Part shown: in pieces, positions 23,478 through 32,721 of the stretch
Position numbering within the stretch: position 1 is the stretch's first letter
Layout of the letters: the number at the start of each line of letters is the position of its first letter
From: an uncultured Anaeroplasma sp.
Lineage (GTDB): Bacteria; Bacillota_I; Bacilli_A; Acholeplasmatales; Anaeroplasmataceae
NCBI GenBank assembly: GCA_947592005.1
Contig: CANQDJ010000008.1
Coordinates: forward strand, 1-52,064
DNA length: 52,064 nt
Direction of reading: 5' to 3'
Made by a program: the position numbers and the translations under genes
Notes under the pieces: generated by a model
Database searches by the model: none
Seen by the model: the letters and a program-made list of their open reading frames with translations, nothing else
What the model was told of the DNA's origin: nothing

Positions 23478-24227
23478 AAAATAATCACTGTGTGCTTCAA
23501 AATAATCAGACATTATTTTTTGTAAATCTTTGGCTGCGGTTTCTAATGTAATTCTTCGATTTCCATAATCTTTTAAAGTATAAGGAGGTAAGATATTATA
23601 CCGCATACAAGGTTTTTTTCTTCTGGTTAATTTATATAATCCTTTTGGTTTATGATAGGTAATTACACTTGGAATAATAGTGGCTTTCGCATCTAACGCA
23701 AAATGAAACGCTCCCGGTTTGAAAGAACGTATATGATCACAATATGGCATTAATGCCGCTTCGGGATAAACCAAAATATTATATCCTTTATTTAATGTTT
23801 CCGTTGTTTCTTTATTAAATTTTTTAAATAATTTAATATCTTCGGGAATTGGAACGGCACCACCGCAACGGAAGTATTTGGATATGATTCCGAAACCCAT
23901 ATTGGATTGTAGAGTTGTGATATACAATTTTTTCCAAGGTAGAGAAGTAGAGATAATTAAGGCATCTAGTTGATGGGTGTGATTGGAAATTAATAAAAAT
24001 CCTTTTTGTTTTTTTATATTTTTTTTGCCGATTATCCGATATCCCCATACCAGTTTTTTAGGAAAAAACAAGAAAAACTTGGTAAGCCAAAATATGATTC
24101 TATTTATCAGTCGAAAGAAAAAATCATGACGATAAAAAACGTAGGTGTCTTTTAATTTTACTTCTTTCGGATGAAATCCATTGTCATATGTATGTTCATT
24201 TTCGTTTTTTGTTTCTTCGTTTTCCAT
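23472..24227 (-). CDS. PlsC-type 1-acylglycerol-3-phosphate acyltransferase family protein
   Basis: A 251-residue glycerophospholipid acyltransferase domain protein. The catalytic HxxxxD box is HTHQLD in LLISNHTHQLDALI, and the substrate box appears as VYPEAALMP, with Ala-Ala in place of the usual Gly-Thr after PE, so the acceptor may differ from the classical lysophosphatidate enzyme. A hydrophobic segment near residues 38-55 (IIFWLTKFFLFFPKKLVWG) anchors it at the membrane. An acidic N-terminal 25 residues precede it. ATG 24227 follows AAGGGTGG; an upstream GTG at 24236 is inside that site. Divergent from mnmA. Confidence 0.85.
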   Translation of the reverse strand: MENEETKNENEHTYDNGFHPKEVKLKDTYVFYRHDFFFRLINRIIFWLTKFFLFFPKKLVWGYRIIGKKNIKKQKGFLLISNHTHQLDALIISTSLPWKKLYITTLQSNMGFGIISKYFRCGGAVPIPEDIKLFKKFNKETTETLNKGYNILVYPEAALMPYCDHIRSFKPGAFHFALDAKATIIPSVITYHKPKGLYKLTRRKKPCMRYNILPPYTLKDYGNRRITLETAAKDLQKIMSDYFEAHSDYFK

Positions 24228-24320
24228 AAAAACCACCCTTTTTAAAGTTAATTATATGTTTTTTTAGTGATAATTTCAATAGAATATGTTACAATTAATA
24301 TGATTTATGGTGGTGATACA

Positions 24321-25448
24321 ATGAAGGTAATTTTAGGCCTTTCCGGCGGAGTGGACAGTTCAGTGGCATTTAAACTTTTAAAGGATCAAGGATATGATGT
24401 CGAAGGGGTATTTATGCGAAATTGGGATTCCGCAACCAATAACGATATATTGGGGAATCCGGATATAAATAATGAAGTATGTCCTCAGGAAATGGATTAT
24501 AAAGACGCCAAAGCCGTTGCCGATGTGTTGGGTTTGCCATTGCATAGGGTGGATTTTATCGAAGAATATTGGAATACCGTATTTTCTTATTTTTTGGAAG
24601 AATATCGAAAAGGAAGAACACCGAATCCCGATATTATGTGTAATAAATATATTAAATTCAATGCCTTTTTAAAGTATGCGGAACAGTATCATGCGGATTA
24701 TATAGCGATGGGGCATTATGCTAGAGTTCGTCATGAAAAAGAAAAAAGTTATCTACTTCGTGGAGTAGATGGGAATAAGGATCAAACGTATTTTCTTTGT
24801 ATGTTGAAACAAAGTCAGTTAAGAAAGGCGTTATTTCCGATTGGACATTTAACCAAAGAAGAGGTTCGTAAGATTGCCGAAACGGCAAATTTGCCTACGG
24901 CTTTTAAAAAAGATTCTACCGGTATTTGTTTTATCGGGGAACGAAATTTTAAGAAGTTTTTACAGAATTATCTTCCTGCCAAACAAGGAAATATCGTTAC
25001 GATGGACGGAACGATATTGGGTAGACATGACGGACTGATGTATTATACGATTGGGCAGAGAAAAGGATTGGGCATCGGCGGAAATAATCATTTTGAAAAT
25101 GCCGCTTGGTTTGTTTGTGGGAAAGATTTAGAGAAAAACGAATTATTGGTCGGACAAGGCCATGATAGTCAATATTTGATTTCGAATCGTTGTATCGCAA
25201 GCGATTGTAATTGGATAGCCGATATTCCGTCTGAAAATAAAAAATATACGGCTAAATTTCGCTATCGTCAGGCAGATGAATCCATTACGTTTCACTTTTT
25301 ACCCAACAATCAAATCGAAGTTTTTTATCCGCAAGGTATTCGGGCGGTAACGCCGGGACAAGCGGTTGTCCTTTATGATGGAGAGATTTGTATGGGTGGA
25401 GCGATTATCGATACGGTTTATTTTAATGAAGAAAGAAGAAAATACTGA
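24321..25448 (+). CDS. mnmA: tRNA-specific 2-thiouridylase MnmA
   Basis: Thiolates the wobble uridine of tRNA-Lys, -Glu and -Gln. The PP-loop is SGGVDSS (8-14). The catalytic cysteine pair is in NPDIMCNKYIKF and STGICFIGERNF. Other signatures: GHYARV, KDQTYFL and TIGQRKGLGIGG. Length 375 residues. ATG 24321 follows GGTGGTGAT; the frame extends 18 codons further up without a ribosome site. The stop overlaps the recD2 start by one base (TGATG). Confidence 0.95.
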   Translation: MKVILGLSGGVDSSVAFKLLKDQGYDVEGVFMRNWDSATNNDILGNPDINNEVCPQEMDYKDAKAVADVLGLPLHRVDFIEEYWNTVFSYFLEEYRKGRTPNPDIMCNKYIKFNAFLKYAEQYHADYIAMGHYARVRHEKEKSYLLRGVDGNKDQTYFLCMLKQSQLRKALFPIGHLTKEEVRKIAETANLPTAFKKDSTGICFIGERNFKKFLQNYLPAKQGNIVTMDGTILGRHDGLMYYTIGQRKGLGIGGNNHFENAAWFVCGKDLEKNELLVGQGHDSQYLISNRCIASDCNWIADIPSENKKYTAKFRYRQADESITFHFLPNNQIEVFYPQGIRAVTPGQAVVLYDGEICMGGAIIDTVYFNEERRKY

Positions 25449-27721
25449 TGGATAAAGAAGTAGTTGTGGGATATATTACGAATTATATTTATTCTGTTCC
25501 GGATTCTTTATATAAAGTATGTGTTTTAACGACGTTGGATAAGGAAGAAATTACGATAATAGGTAATTTTCCAAAGTTGGAAGATGGATTGATTTATGAA
25601 TTCGTAGGTGTTCGTAAAGTTCATATTAAGTACGGTGAACAATTTTTTGTGGAATCGTATGCCAAAAGTAATAGTTTTACAAAAGAAGGATTGATTCATT
25701 ATCTATCGGGAGAAAAGTTTTATGGTATTGGAGAAAAAACTGCGGAAAATATCGTTGAAGTTTTGGGATTGGATTGTATCCATATTATATTGAATGATCC
25801 GAAGCGGTTGGACGAAGTAAAAGGTTTAACTTTATCGAAAAAGGAAATGTTGGAGCGAGTTTTAAAAGAAAATTATGATTCCGAACAAGTTTTTATTCGT
25901 TTATATGGGTTTGGGTTGACACCGAAAATGGTTCAAAGATTGTATGATGTTTATGGAGTTCAAGCGGCAAATAAAATCGAAGAGAATCCGTATTGTTTGA
26001 TTGAAGAAGTAGAGGGATTCGGATTTAAGAAATGTGATGCGTTGGCATTAAATATGGGATTTAAGAGAGAGGATCCTTTGCGAATTCGTTCCGCTATCCT
26101 TTATACGGTAAGTGCGGTTTGTTATCAACAAGGATTCACATTTTTGACGATGGAACAGACGATTCATTCGGTTTTGAATTTATTGGGAGATAGCGAAATA
26201 AGTTCTTTGAATATTGAAAATGAGATATCTTATTTACGGGATTCGGGGAAATTGAAAGTAGAAGAGGATCGGATTTTTGAATCGAATTTGTATTTTTTTG
26301 AAACGAAGTGTGCGGAAAAACTTTTAAAACTTTCCAAAGGTGGAAAAGAGAATTTTAAAAAAGAGCGGTTAAAAGAATCTTTAAAAGATATAGAAAAACT
26401 TTTAAATATTACATATACACCTCAACAAAAAGAGGCAATATTGGAAGCCCTTGCTAATAAATTATCTATTATAACAGGTGGACCGGGAACGGGGAAATCT
26501 ACGATTTTAAATGGAATTTTAACGCTATATGCGAAAATGCATAATGCGTCTTTAAGTGATGATGTTATGCAATATAAGATTTTATTGGTCGCTCCGACGG
26601 GAAGGGCCGCTAAGAGAATGAGCGAAGCTACGCATTTTAAGGCTTCGACGATTCATAAGGCTTTGGGATATAGTTATGACGGCGGATTCGAACACAATGA
26701 AATGGCACCATTATCTTGTGGATTGGCGATAATTGACGAGGCTTCTATGTTGGATATCGAAATGGCATATCGGTTTTTTACGGCATTGCCGAATTCTTGT
26801 CAGGTTATTTTGGTAGGAGATGTTCATCAACTCCCTTCGGTTAGTCCGGGGAATGTGCTTTTCGATTTGATTCAAAGCGATATTTTTAAGACAACCGAAT
26901 TGACACAAATTATGCGACAAGCGGAGAATTCGGATATTGTATCGTTATCGTATATGATTTTGGCAGAACGGATTTATTATCCGATTTTCAATAATAAAAA
27001 AGAGGTATTTTTTTATAATTACGATACCAAAGATGTCATTAAAGGTATTTTTCGTATTTTTGATAATTTTATTGAAAGCGGAGGAGATCTTTTAACGGAT
27101 ATTCAGATTTTGGTTCCGATGTATGCAGGAGTTGCTGGAATCGATGCGATCAATTCTGCCATTCAGGCAAAATATAATCCAGAAACGGAAAAAATAATAA
27201 AGAGAGAGAATTTGTTATTTAAGAAAAACGATAAGGTTTTACAGTTAAAAAATGATAGTGAACTCGATATAATGAATGGCGATATTGGAAAAATAATAGA
27301 TGTTATCCAATTCAAAGATAAAGAAATGTTATGTATTGATTTTTACGGAAGAATCGTACAATATCCGATAAGTTCTATCGAAAATTTAAAGTTGGCTTAT
27401 GCGATTTCCATTCATAAATCTCAAGGCAGTGAATTTAAAAATGTGATTTTACCGATTTTACCGAGTTATCAAATTATGTTGAAAAAGAAGATTTTATATA
27501 CCGCTATTACTAGGGCGAAGGAAAAATTGATTCTTTTGGGAAAACCGGAGGTACTGGAACGGGCGATTCATACCGTAGAATACGGTAGACAAACGACGTT
27601 ATATTCTCGGGTTCAACAAAAACAGAATGAAGAAGAAAAGATCTTCGATGAATCGATTCCTTTTGATACGTTTGGGGAATATGATATGGAAGATATAACA
27701 CCGTATAGTTTTATGGATTAA
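25448..27721 (+). CDS. recD2: RecD2-type ATP-dependent DNA helicase
   Basis: SF1B 5'-3' helicase of 757 residues, the RecBC-independent form found in Firmicutes, acting in DNA repair and fork processing. The N-terminal OB-like and helix-hairpin-helix region (about 1-220, with YLSGEKFYGIGEKTAENIV and VEGFGFKKCDALA) is followed by Q motif TPQQKEAI, Walker A GGPGTGKST (344-352), VAPTGRAAKRMSE, IIDEASMLD, LVGDVHQLPSVSPG and TELTQIMRQ. The C-terminal 2A/2B part has SIHKSQGSEF and YTAITRAKEKLIL. Complete. It is translationally coupled to mnmA. Confidence 0.95.
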   Translation: MDKEVVVGYITNYIYSVPDSLYKVCVLTTLDKEEITIIGNFPKLEDGLIYEFVGVRKVHIKYGEQFFVESYAKSNSFTKEGLIHYLSGEKFYGIGEKTAENIVEVLGLDCIHIILNDPKRLDEVKGLTLSKKEMLERVLKENYDSEQVFIRLYGFGLTPKMVQRLYDVYGVQAANKIEENPYCLIEEVEGFGFKKCDALALNMGFKREDPLRIRSAILYTVSAVCYQQGFTFLTMEQTIHSVLNLLGDSEISSLNIENEISYLRDSGKLKVEEDRIFESNLYFFETKCAEKLLKLSKGGKENFKKERLKESLKDIEKLLNITYTPQQKEAILEALANKLSIITGGPGTGKSTILNGILTLYAKMHNASLSDDVMQYKILLVAPTGRAAKRMSEATHFKASTIHKALGYSYDGGFEHNEMAPLSCGLAIIDEASMLDIEMAYRFFTALPNSCQVILVGDVHQLPSVSPGNVLFDLIQSDIFKTTELTQIMRQAENSDIVSLSYMILAERIYYPIFNNKKEVFFYNYDTKDVIKGIFRIFDNFIESGGDLLTDIQILVPMYAGVAGIDAINSAIQAKYNPETEKIIKRENLLFKKNDKVLQLKNDSELDIMNGDIGKIIDVIQFKDKEMLCIDFYGRIVQYPISSIENLKLAYAISIHKSQGSEFKNVILPILPSYQIMLKKKILYTAITRAKEKLILLGKPEVLERAIHTVEYGRQTTLYSRVQQKQNEEEKIFDESIPFDTFGEYDMEDITPYSFMD

Positions 27722-27780
27722 CAAAAATTACCTTTATAATACATGTATTCCGAAGAAAAATAATTACGGGTGATGGAAAT

Positions 27781-27894
27781 ATGAAAAAATTATGTGCCTT
27801 TATGGCGGGAATGGTACTTGGAATGGCGGTTTATAGTTGTAAATGTAAGCCTTCTAAGGTAAAACAATTTTTAAGAAAAATCAATATAGAATAA
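27781..27894 (+). CDS. 37-residue membrane-associated peptide
   Basis: ATG 27781 is preceded by GGGTGATGG at a good distance and opens a 37-codon frame: KK, hydrophobic segment LCAFMAGMVLGMAVYS (about 4-19), CKCKPSKVK, and a basic tail. It looks like a single-span membrane peptide with a cysteine pair at the exit, the layout of the small YtxH/DUF-like peptides found in Clostridia. It is followed directly by a terminator. Function unknown. Confidence 0.55.
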   Translation: MKKLCAFMAGMVLGMAVYSCKCKPSKVKQFLRKINIE

Positions 27895-27895
27895 A

Positions 27896-27928
27896 AATAG
27901 GTCGGTGAAAAAACCGACTTATTTTTTT
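27896..27928. terminator. Bidirectional terminator
   Basis: AATAGGTCGGT / ACCGACTTATT with one G-U pair, and T runs on both strands. It serves the 37-residue peptide gene and the convergent XRE gene. Confidence 0.85.
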
Positions 27929-28125
27929 AAAACGATTTCAGTAAAATCTATATCCAATAAAATACAGATTTGTTGGAGTTGATAAAAGGTAGGTTCTTGA
28001 ATCCCGTTTTCAATCCGATAATAGGTAAGGGGTTTGGTAGGGATTTTAAGAGCAAATTCCTTTTGAGTAATGAATAAATTTTCTCTTTTGTTTTTGATTA
28101 TATTTGCGAATTCTTTATAGGTCAT
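27919..28125 (-). CDS. Small XRE-family helix-turn-helix regulator
   Basis: A 68-residue stand-alone Cro/C1-type HTH: FANIIKNKRENLFITQKEFALKI is helices 1-2 and KPLTYYRIENGIQEPTFYQLQQICILLDI covers the recognition and following helices. The ribosome site GGAGAG precedes the start. It is divergent from rpsB, and its promoter region overlaps the AT-rich stretch before the rpsB promoter. Targets unknown. Confidence 0.88.
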   Translation of the reverse strand: MTYKEFANIIKNKRENLFITQKEFALKIPTKPLTYYRIENGIQEPTFYQLQQICILLDIDFTEIVLKK

Positions 28126-28211
28126 AGTATTCTCTCCGTTTTTAGTATATATTAGTGTAAAATTTAAAAAAAGTCAAATTGGAAAAATTCTTTATTTTTT
28201 TTATTTTTTCA

Positions 28212-28240
28212 TTGAAAAGACAGTAAAAATATGGTAACAT
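28212..28240 (+). promoter_or_regulatory. Promoter of the rpsB-tsf unit
   Basis: TTGAAA (28212-28217), 17-base spacer, extended -10 TGGTAACAT ending at 28240; initiation near 28247. Confidence 0.75.
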
Positions 28241-28246
28241 TGAATA

Positions 28247-28361
28247 GGCACAAAATACACATATTCTCGGAGTTTGCCATCGTGTGCAAGTAAAATTGAT
28301 GGGGGCAAGCGTAGAAGAGGATAGAGGACATAACAAAAATAAAATGGAGGAAAAGAAAAAA
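28247..28361 (+). promoter_or_regulatory. Structured leader of rpsB, candidate S2 autoregulatory RNA
   Basis: About 115 untranslated bases. TTTGCC-ATC (28273-28281) pairs with GAT-ggg-GGCAAG (28298-28309), leaving three G bulged; TTTGC can alternatively pair with GCAAG (28286-28290), and ACAC near 28256 with GTGT (28282-28285). Mutually exclusive helices upstream of a ribosomal protein gene suggest feedback by S2, as known for other ribosomal protein leaders. Inference. Confidence 0.45.
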
Positions 28362-29291
28362 ATGTCTGAATCAGTAGTTTCAATGAAACAATTATTAGAG
28401 TCTGGTGTTCATTTCGGACATGCGACTCGCAGATGGAATCCGAAGATGCAGAAGTATATCTTTACTGCTAGAAATGGGATTTACATCATCGATTTGCAGA
28501 AAACCGCAAATGAAATCGAGAAGGCGTATGTTGCCTTATTAAACATCGTTAAAGATGGTGGTAAGGTATTATTTGTCGGAACGAAAAAACAAGCCCAAGA
28601 AGCCGTTAAGGAAGAGGCGATTCGTTGCGACCAGTATTATGTTAATCAAAGATGGTTGGGTGGTACGTTAACCAATTTCAAGACCATTCGTAAAAGAATT
28701 AAGAAACTTCAAGATTTGTATAAAATGGAAGAAGATGGCGAGTTTGCCAAACTTCCGAAGAAAGAAGTTATCAAGTTGGTTGCCGAAAGAGATAAATTGG
28801 AAAAATTCTTAGGCGGAATCAAAGAAATGAAGAAAGTTCCGGAGGCTTTGTTTATCGTAGATCCACGCAAGGAACATAATGCGATAATGGAGGCTCGTAA
28901 ATTAAATATTCCTGTGTTCGGTATTGTGGATACGAACTGTGATCCGGATGATGTGGATTATGTTATTCCCGCAAACGATGATGCGATTCGTGCGGTTCGG
29001 CTTGTTACTTGGGTTATGAGTAATGCGGTAATCGAGGCAAATGGCGGTGTTGTGGAGAAGTTTGAAGAAACCGAAGATGTGAATTTAACGGAAGAAATTC
29101 AAAAGGAAAAAATCGTTCTTAAAGAAAAAGAAGTAAAGGCAGAACCTGCTCCTACGGTAAAGAAGCCGGCAGCGAAGAAAACTACGGCTAAGAAAACCGC
29201 TGTAAAGAAGACAGAGGAAGTAAAGGAAGAACCCGTTAAAGAAGAAGAAGTTAAAGAAGAGGCTGTTGTTGCCGATTCCGCAACAGAATAG
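28362..29291 (+). CDS. rpsB: 30S ribosomal protein uS2 with C-terminal extension
   Basis: Core small-subunit protein binding the platform region. [53 protein letters not shown] and [13 protein letters not shown] are canonical. The core ends near residue 240; a further 65 residues rich in lysine, glutamate, alanine and proline follow ([20 protein letters not shown], then repeated EEPVKEEE units), resembling histone-tail-like disorder. ATG 28362 lies 11 bases after GGAGG; upstream in-frame codons are not translated in homologues. tsf follows after 16 bases. Confidence 0.97.
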   Translation: MSESVVSMKQLLESGVHFGHATRRWNPKMQKYIFTARNGIYIIDLQKTANEIEKAYVALLNIVKDGGKVLFVGTKKQAQEAVKEEAIRCDQYYVNQRWLGGTLTNFKTIRKRIKKLQDLYKMEEDGEFAKLPKKEVIKLVAERDKLEKFLGGIKEMKKVPEALFIVDPRKEHNAIMEARKLNIPVFGIVDTNCDPDDVDYVIPANDDAIRAVRLVTWVMSNAVIEANGGVVEKFEETEDVNLTEEIQKEKIVLKEKEVKAEPAPTVKKPAAKKTTAKKTAVKKTEEVKEEPVKEEEVKEEAVVADSATE

Positions 29292-29307
29292 TTTTGGAGG
29301 AAAGAAT

Positions 29308-30213
29308 ATGGCGAATATTACTGCACAAATGGTAAAAGAATTGCGAGAACTTACCTCTGCCGGTATGTTGGATTGTAAGAAGGCATTGACCGCTACGGAC
29401 GGAGATATGGAAGCGGCGGTAACTTGGTTGAGAGAAAAGGGTATTGCGAAAGCCGTTAAAAAAGAAGGGGCAATCGCTGCGGAAGGATTGTGTTCTTATA
29501 ATATTTTAAATAATAAATGTGTAATGTTTGAATTGAATTCTCAAACCGATTTTGTGGCTCAGAATTCTAAATTTATTGATTTGTTAAATCAAGTTGGAAA
29601 TATTTTGGTTCAATCTGATGCTGAAAATACGGAAGATGCGTTAAAGGTTGTATCCAATGGTAAAACTTTGGAAACGATTATTTTAGAGGCTTCCGGAGTA
29701 ATTGGTGAAAAATTATCTTTACGTCGTGTTTCGGTTTTGAATAAAGCCGATGATGAATTATTCGGTGCGTATAAGCATATGGGTGGCCGTATTGTTACCG
29801 TTGTTGTTTTGAAAGGCGGAAATGAAGAGGTTGCCAAAGATGTTGCGATGCATGTTGCGGCATTGAGTCCGAAATATGTTTCTAAAGATGATATTCCTGC
29901 GGACGAAATTGCCAAAGAACGTGAAGTTATTTTAGCGGCTGCGTTGAATGAAAATGCCGCTTCCAATAAACCAAAGCCGGAAAATATCATTGCTGAACGT
30001 ATTGTTCCGGGCCGTTTGGATAAAAATTTAAAAGAGATTTGTTTGTTATCTCAAATGTTTGTCAAGAATACTGATCAGACAGTAGAAGCGTATGTAAATT
30101 CCGTAAAAGGAACGGTTCAGACTTTTGTTCGTCTTGAGGTAGGAGAAGGAATTGAAAAACAAGTTAGCGATTTTGCTGCCGAAGTAGAAGCACAATCTGC
30201 TGCGTATAAATAA
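29308..30213 (+). CDS. tsf: Translation elongation factor Ts
   Basis: Guanine-nucleotide exchange factor for EF-Tu. Hallmarks: N-terminal UBA-like VKELRELTSAGMLDCKKAL, the EF-Tu-contacting NSQTDFVAQNSKF (TDFVA motif), HMGGRIVTVV, AMHVAAL and a complete C-terminal coiled-coil/dimerisation part. Length 301 residues is normal. ATG 29308 follows GGAGG; the longer frame upstream overlaps rpsB and is not used. It shares the rpsB transcript. Confidence 0.97.
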   Translation: MANITAQMVKELRELTSAGMLDCKKALTATDGDMEAAVTWLREKGIAKAVKKEGAIAAEGLCSYNILNNKCVMFELNSQTDFVAQNSKFIDLLNQVGNILVQSDAENTEDALKVVSNGKTLETIILEASGVIGEKLSLRRVSVLNKADDELFGAYKHMGGRIVTVVVLKGGNEEVAKDVAMHVAALSPKYVSKDDIPADEIAKEREVILAAALNENAASNKPKPENIIAERIVPGRLDKNLKEICLLSQMFVKNTDQTVEAYVNSVKGTVQTFVRLEVGEGIEKQVSDFAAEVEAQSAAYK

Positions 30214-30228
30214 TAAAGGGACAATTTT

Positions 30229-31087
<859 letters not shown>

Positions 31088-31096
31088 GAGTATAAT

Positions 31097-31648
31097 ATGG
31101 AAGAATTAGAAATGGTCCTTTTAGAGGGCGAAGATAAAATGGATAAGGCAATTTCAGCCTATGGAAAAGAATTGTCAACTGTAAGAACGGGAAGAGCCAA
31201 TGCCTCTTTGTTGGATTCGATTCAAATCGACTATTACGGAGTGATGACGCCTGTTAAACAGATTTCTTCCATAACGATTCCCGAAGCCAATCAACTATAT
31301 ATTAAGCCGTATGATAAATCTTCAATGAAACAGATTGAAACGGCCATTTTGGCTTCTCCTTTGGGGCTGACACCGCAAAGTGATGGAAATGGAATTCGTT
31401 TGGTTTTACCAAAGATGACGGAAGAAAGAAGAAAAGAATTGGTAAAATTGGTAGGTAAGATGGAAGAACAAGCCAAGATAGCCATTCGTAATATTCGTCG
31501 AGATGTAAATGAAGAAATCAAAGGATTGGATTTGCCGGAAGATACGGAAAAAAGTTATTTGGAAGATGTTCAAAAATTGACGGATAAAAAGATTGAACAA
31601 ATTCAACAAGTTACAGAACAAAAAAATAAAGAATTATTGGCAATATAA
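31097..31648 (+). CDS. frr: Ribosome recycling factor
   Basis: Splits post-termination ribosomes with EF-G. The L-shaped three-helix bundle is recognised by LSTVRTGRANASLLDSIQIDYYG, PVKQISSITIPEA, SPLGLTPQSDGNGIRLVLPKMTEERRKEL and the C-terminal coiled helices. 183 residues, full length. Ribosome site TAGGAG. The usual tsf-pyrH-frr order is kept, but a terminator and a new promoter follow where uppS is often found. Confidence 0.97.
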   Translation: MEELEMVLLEGEDKMDKAISAYGKELSTVRTGRANASLLDSIQIDYYGVMTPVKQISSITIPEANQLYIKPYDKSSMKQIETAILASPLGLTPQSDGNGIRLVLPKMTEERRKELVKLVGKMEEQAKIAIRNIRRDVNEEIKGLDLPEDTEKSYLEDVQKLTDKKIEQIQQVTEQKNKELLAI

Positions 31649-31654
31649 TAATAA

Positions 31655-31697
31655 AATCCAGTAGTATAGAAGGTCGTTCTTTTCTACTGGATTTTTT
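31655..31697 (+). terminator. Terminator after frr
   Basis: AAAATCCAGTAG / CTACTGGATTTT with a long run of T at the 3' end. Confidence 0.9.
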
Positions 31698-31707
31698 TTA
31701 ATATTAA

Positions 31708-31716
31708 TGGTATAAT
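31708..31716 (+). promoter_or_regulatory. Extended -10 promoter of cdsA
   Basis: TGGTATAAT at 31708-31716; the -35 region is poor. A leader of about 47 bases follows. Confidence 0.5.
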
Positions 31717-31770
31717 GGTATGCGTATTCTTTTACTTATGTAAAAGGAATTTGATTTTGGAGGTGTCTTA

Positions 31771-32721
31771 ATGAAAAAAAGGATTATAACCGGAATCATT
31801 ATGGGAGTTATTTTGATTCCTGTATTGATTGTTCCGGAATTGATTAATATATTTGAACTTTTGATAATTTTATTTTCTATTCTTGCGGGAATGGAAATTT
31901 TAAATATGTATGACAAGCAGAAAAATATACCATTATCGGTAAAGATAGTCAGTATTGTTTGTACAGAGTTTTTGTATTTTTCGGTGGTAAATAATTTTGA
32001 TATATGCAGTCAAACTTTAATTTATCGGGCTATTTCCCATTTTGGGTTTAAATTGGATATGTTTTTGACTTTGGCATGTATTTTCTTGGTTTTAATGTCT
32101 TGTATGGTATTTATCAATGGATTTGATGCGTCCGATGCGGGAAAGTGTCTTTTGGAAATTATTTATATCGGTATAACTTTTGCCTCTTTTACGGTGTTAC
32201 GATCCTATGGTGTACGGTTTATTATGTATTTATTGATTATAACGGTAAGTACCGATATTTTCGCATTGGTTTTCGGTTTGAATTTCGGAAAACATAAAAT
32301 GGCACCGCATATTTCTCCGAAAAAGTCTTGGGAAGGGGCAATCGGCGGAACGGCAGTAGCCCTTATTATCGGATTCTTGTTTTTATTCTTTTATCCGAAA
32401 TTCGCTCCTGTATTTCATGGAGAAAAAATCAGTTTCTTTGAAGGAGTATTCGAATATGATACTTTATCGCCGGCTGGTTTGATTGTGTTTATGATTCTTT
32501 TGACGTTATTTATGTCTATTTGTTCCCAAATCGGTGATTTGGTCGCTTCGAAATTGAAAAGAACGTATGGAATAAAAGATTATTCGAATTTATTCCCCGG
32601 CCATGGAGGAGTATTGGATCGGTTTGATTCCGCATTGTTTACTTCGACCATATTATTGGTATTTTTACAATTCGAATCTATTATCTTTCCGGCTTTGTCA
32701 GCCCTTACAGGTGAATTATGA
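31771..32721 (+). CDS. cdsA: Phosphatidate cytidylyltransferase
   Basis: Membrane enzyme making CDP-diacylglycerol from phosphatidate and CTP. About eight membrane helices; the signature region is SICSQIGDLVASKLKRTYG, then KDYSNLFPGHGGVLDRFDS, containing the metal-binding aspartates. KKSWEGAIGG is also conserved. 316 residues including a longer N-terminal membrane part than the shortest forms. Ribosome site GGAGGTG. It overlaps dxr by four bases (ATGA). Confidence 0.94.
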   Translation: MKKRIITGIIMGVILIPVLIVPELINIFELLIILFSILAGMEILNMYDKQKNIPLSVKIVSIVCTEFLYFSVVNNFDICSQTLIYRAISHFGFKLDMFLTLACIFLVLMSCMVFINGFDASDAGKCLLEIIYIGITFASFTVLRSYGVRFIMYLLIITVSTDIFALVFGLNFGKHKMAPHISPKKSWEGAIGGTAVALIIGFLFLFFYPKFAPVFHGEKISFFEGVFEYDTLSPAGLIVFMILLTLFMSICSQIGDLVASKLKRTYGIKDYSNLFPGHGGVLDRFDSALFTSTILLVFLQFESIIFPALSALTGEL

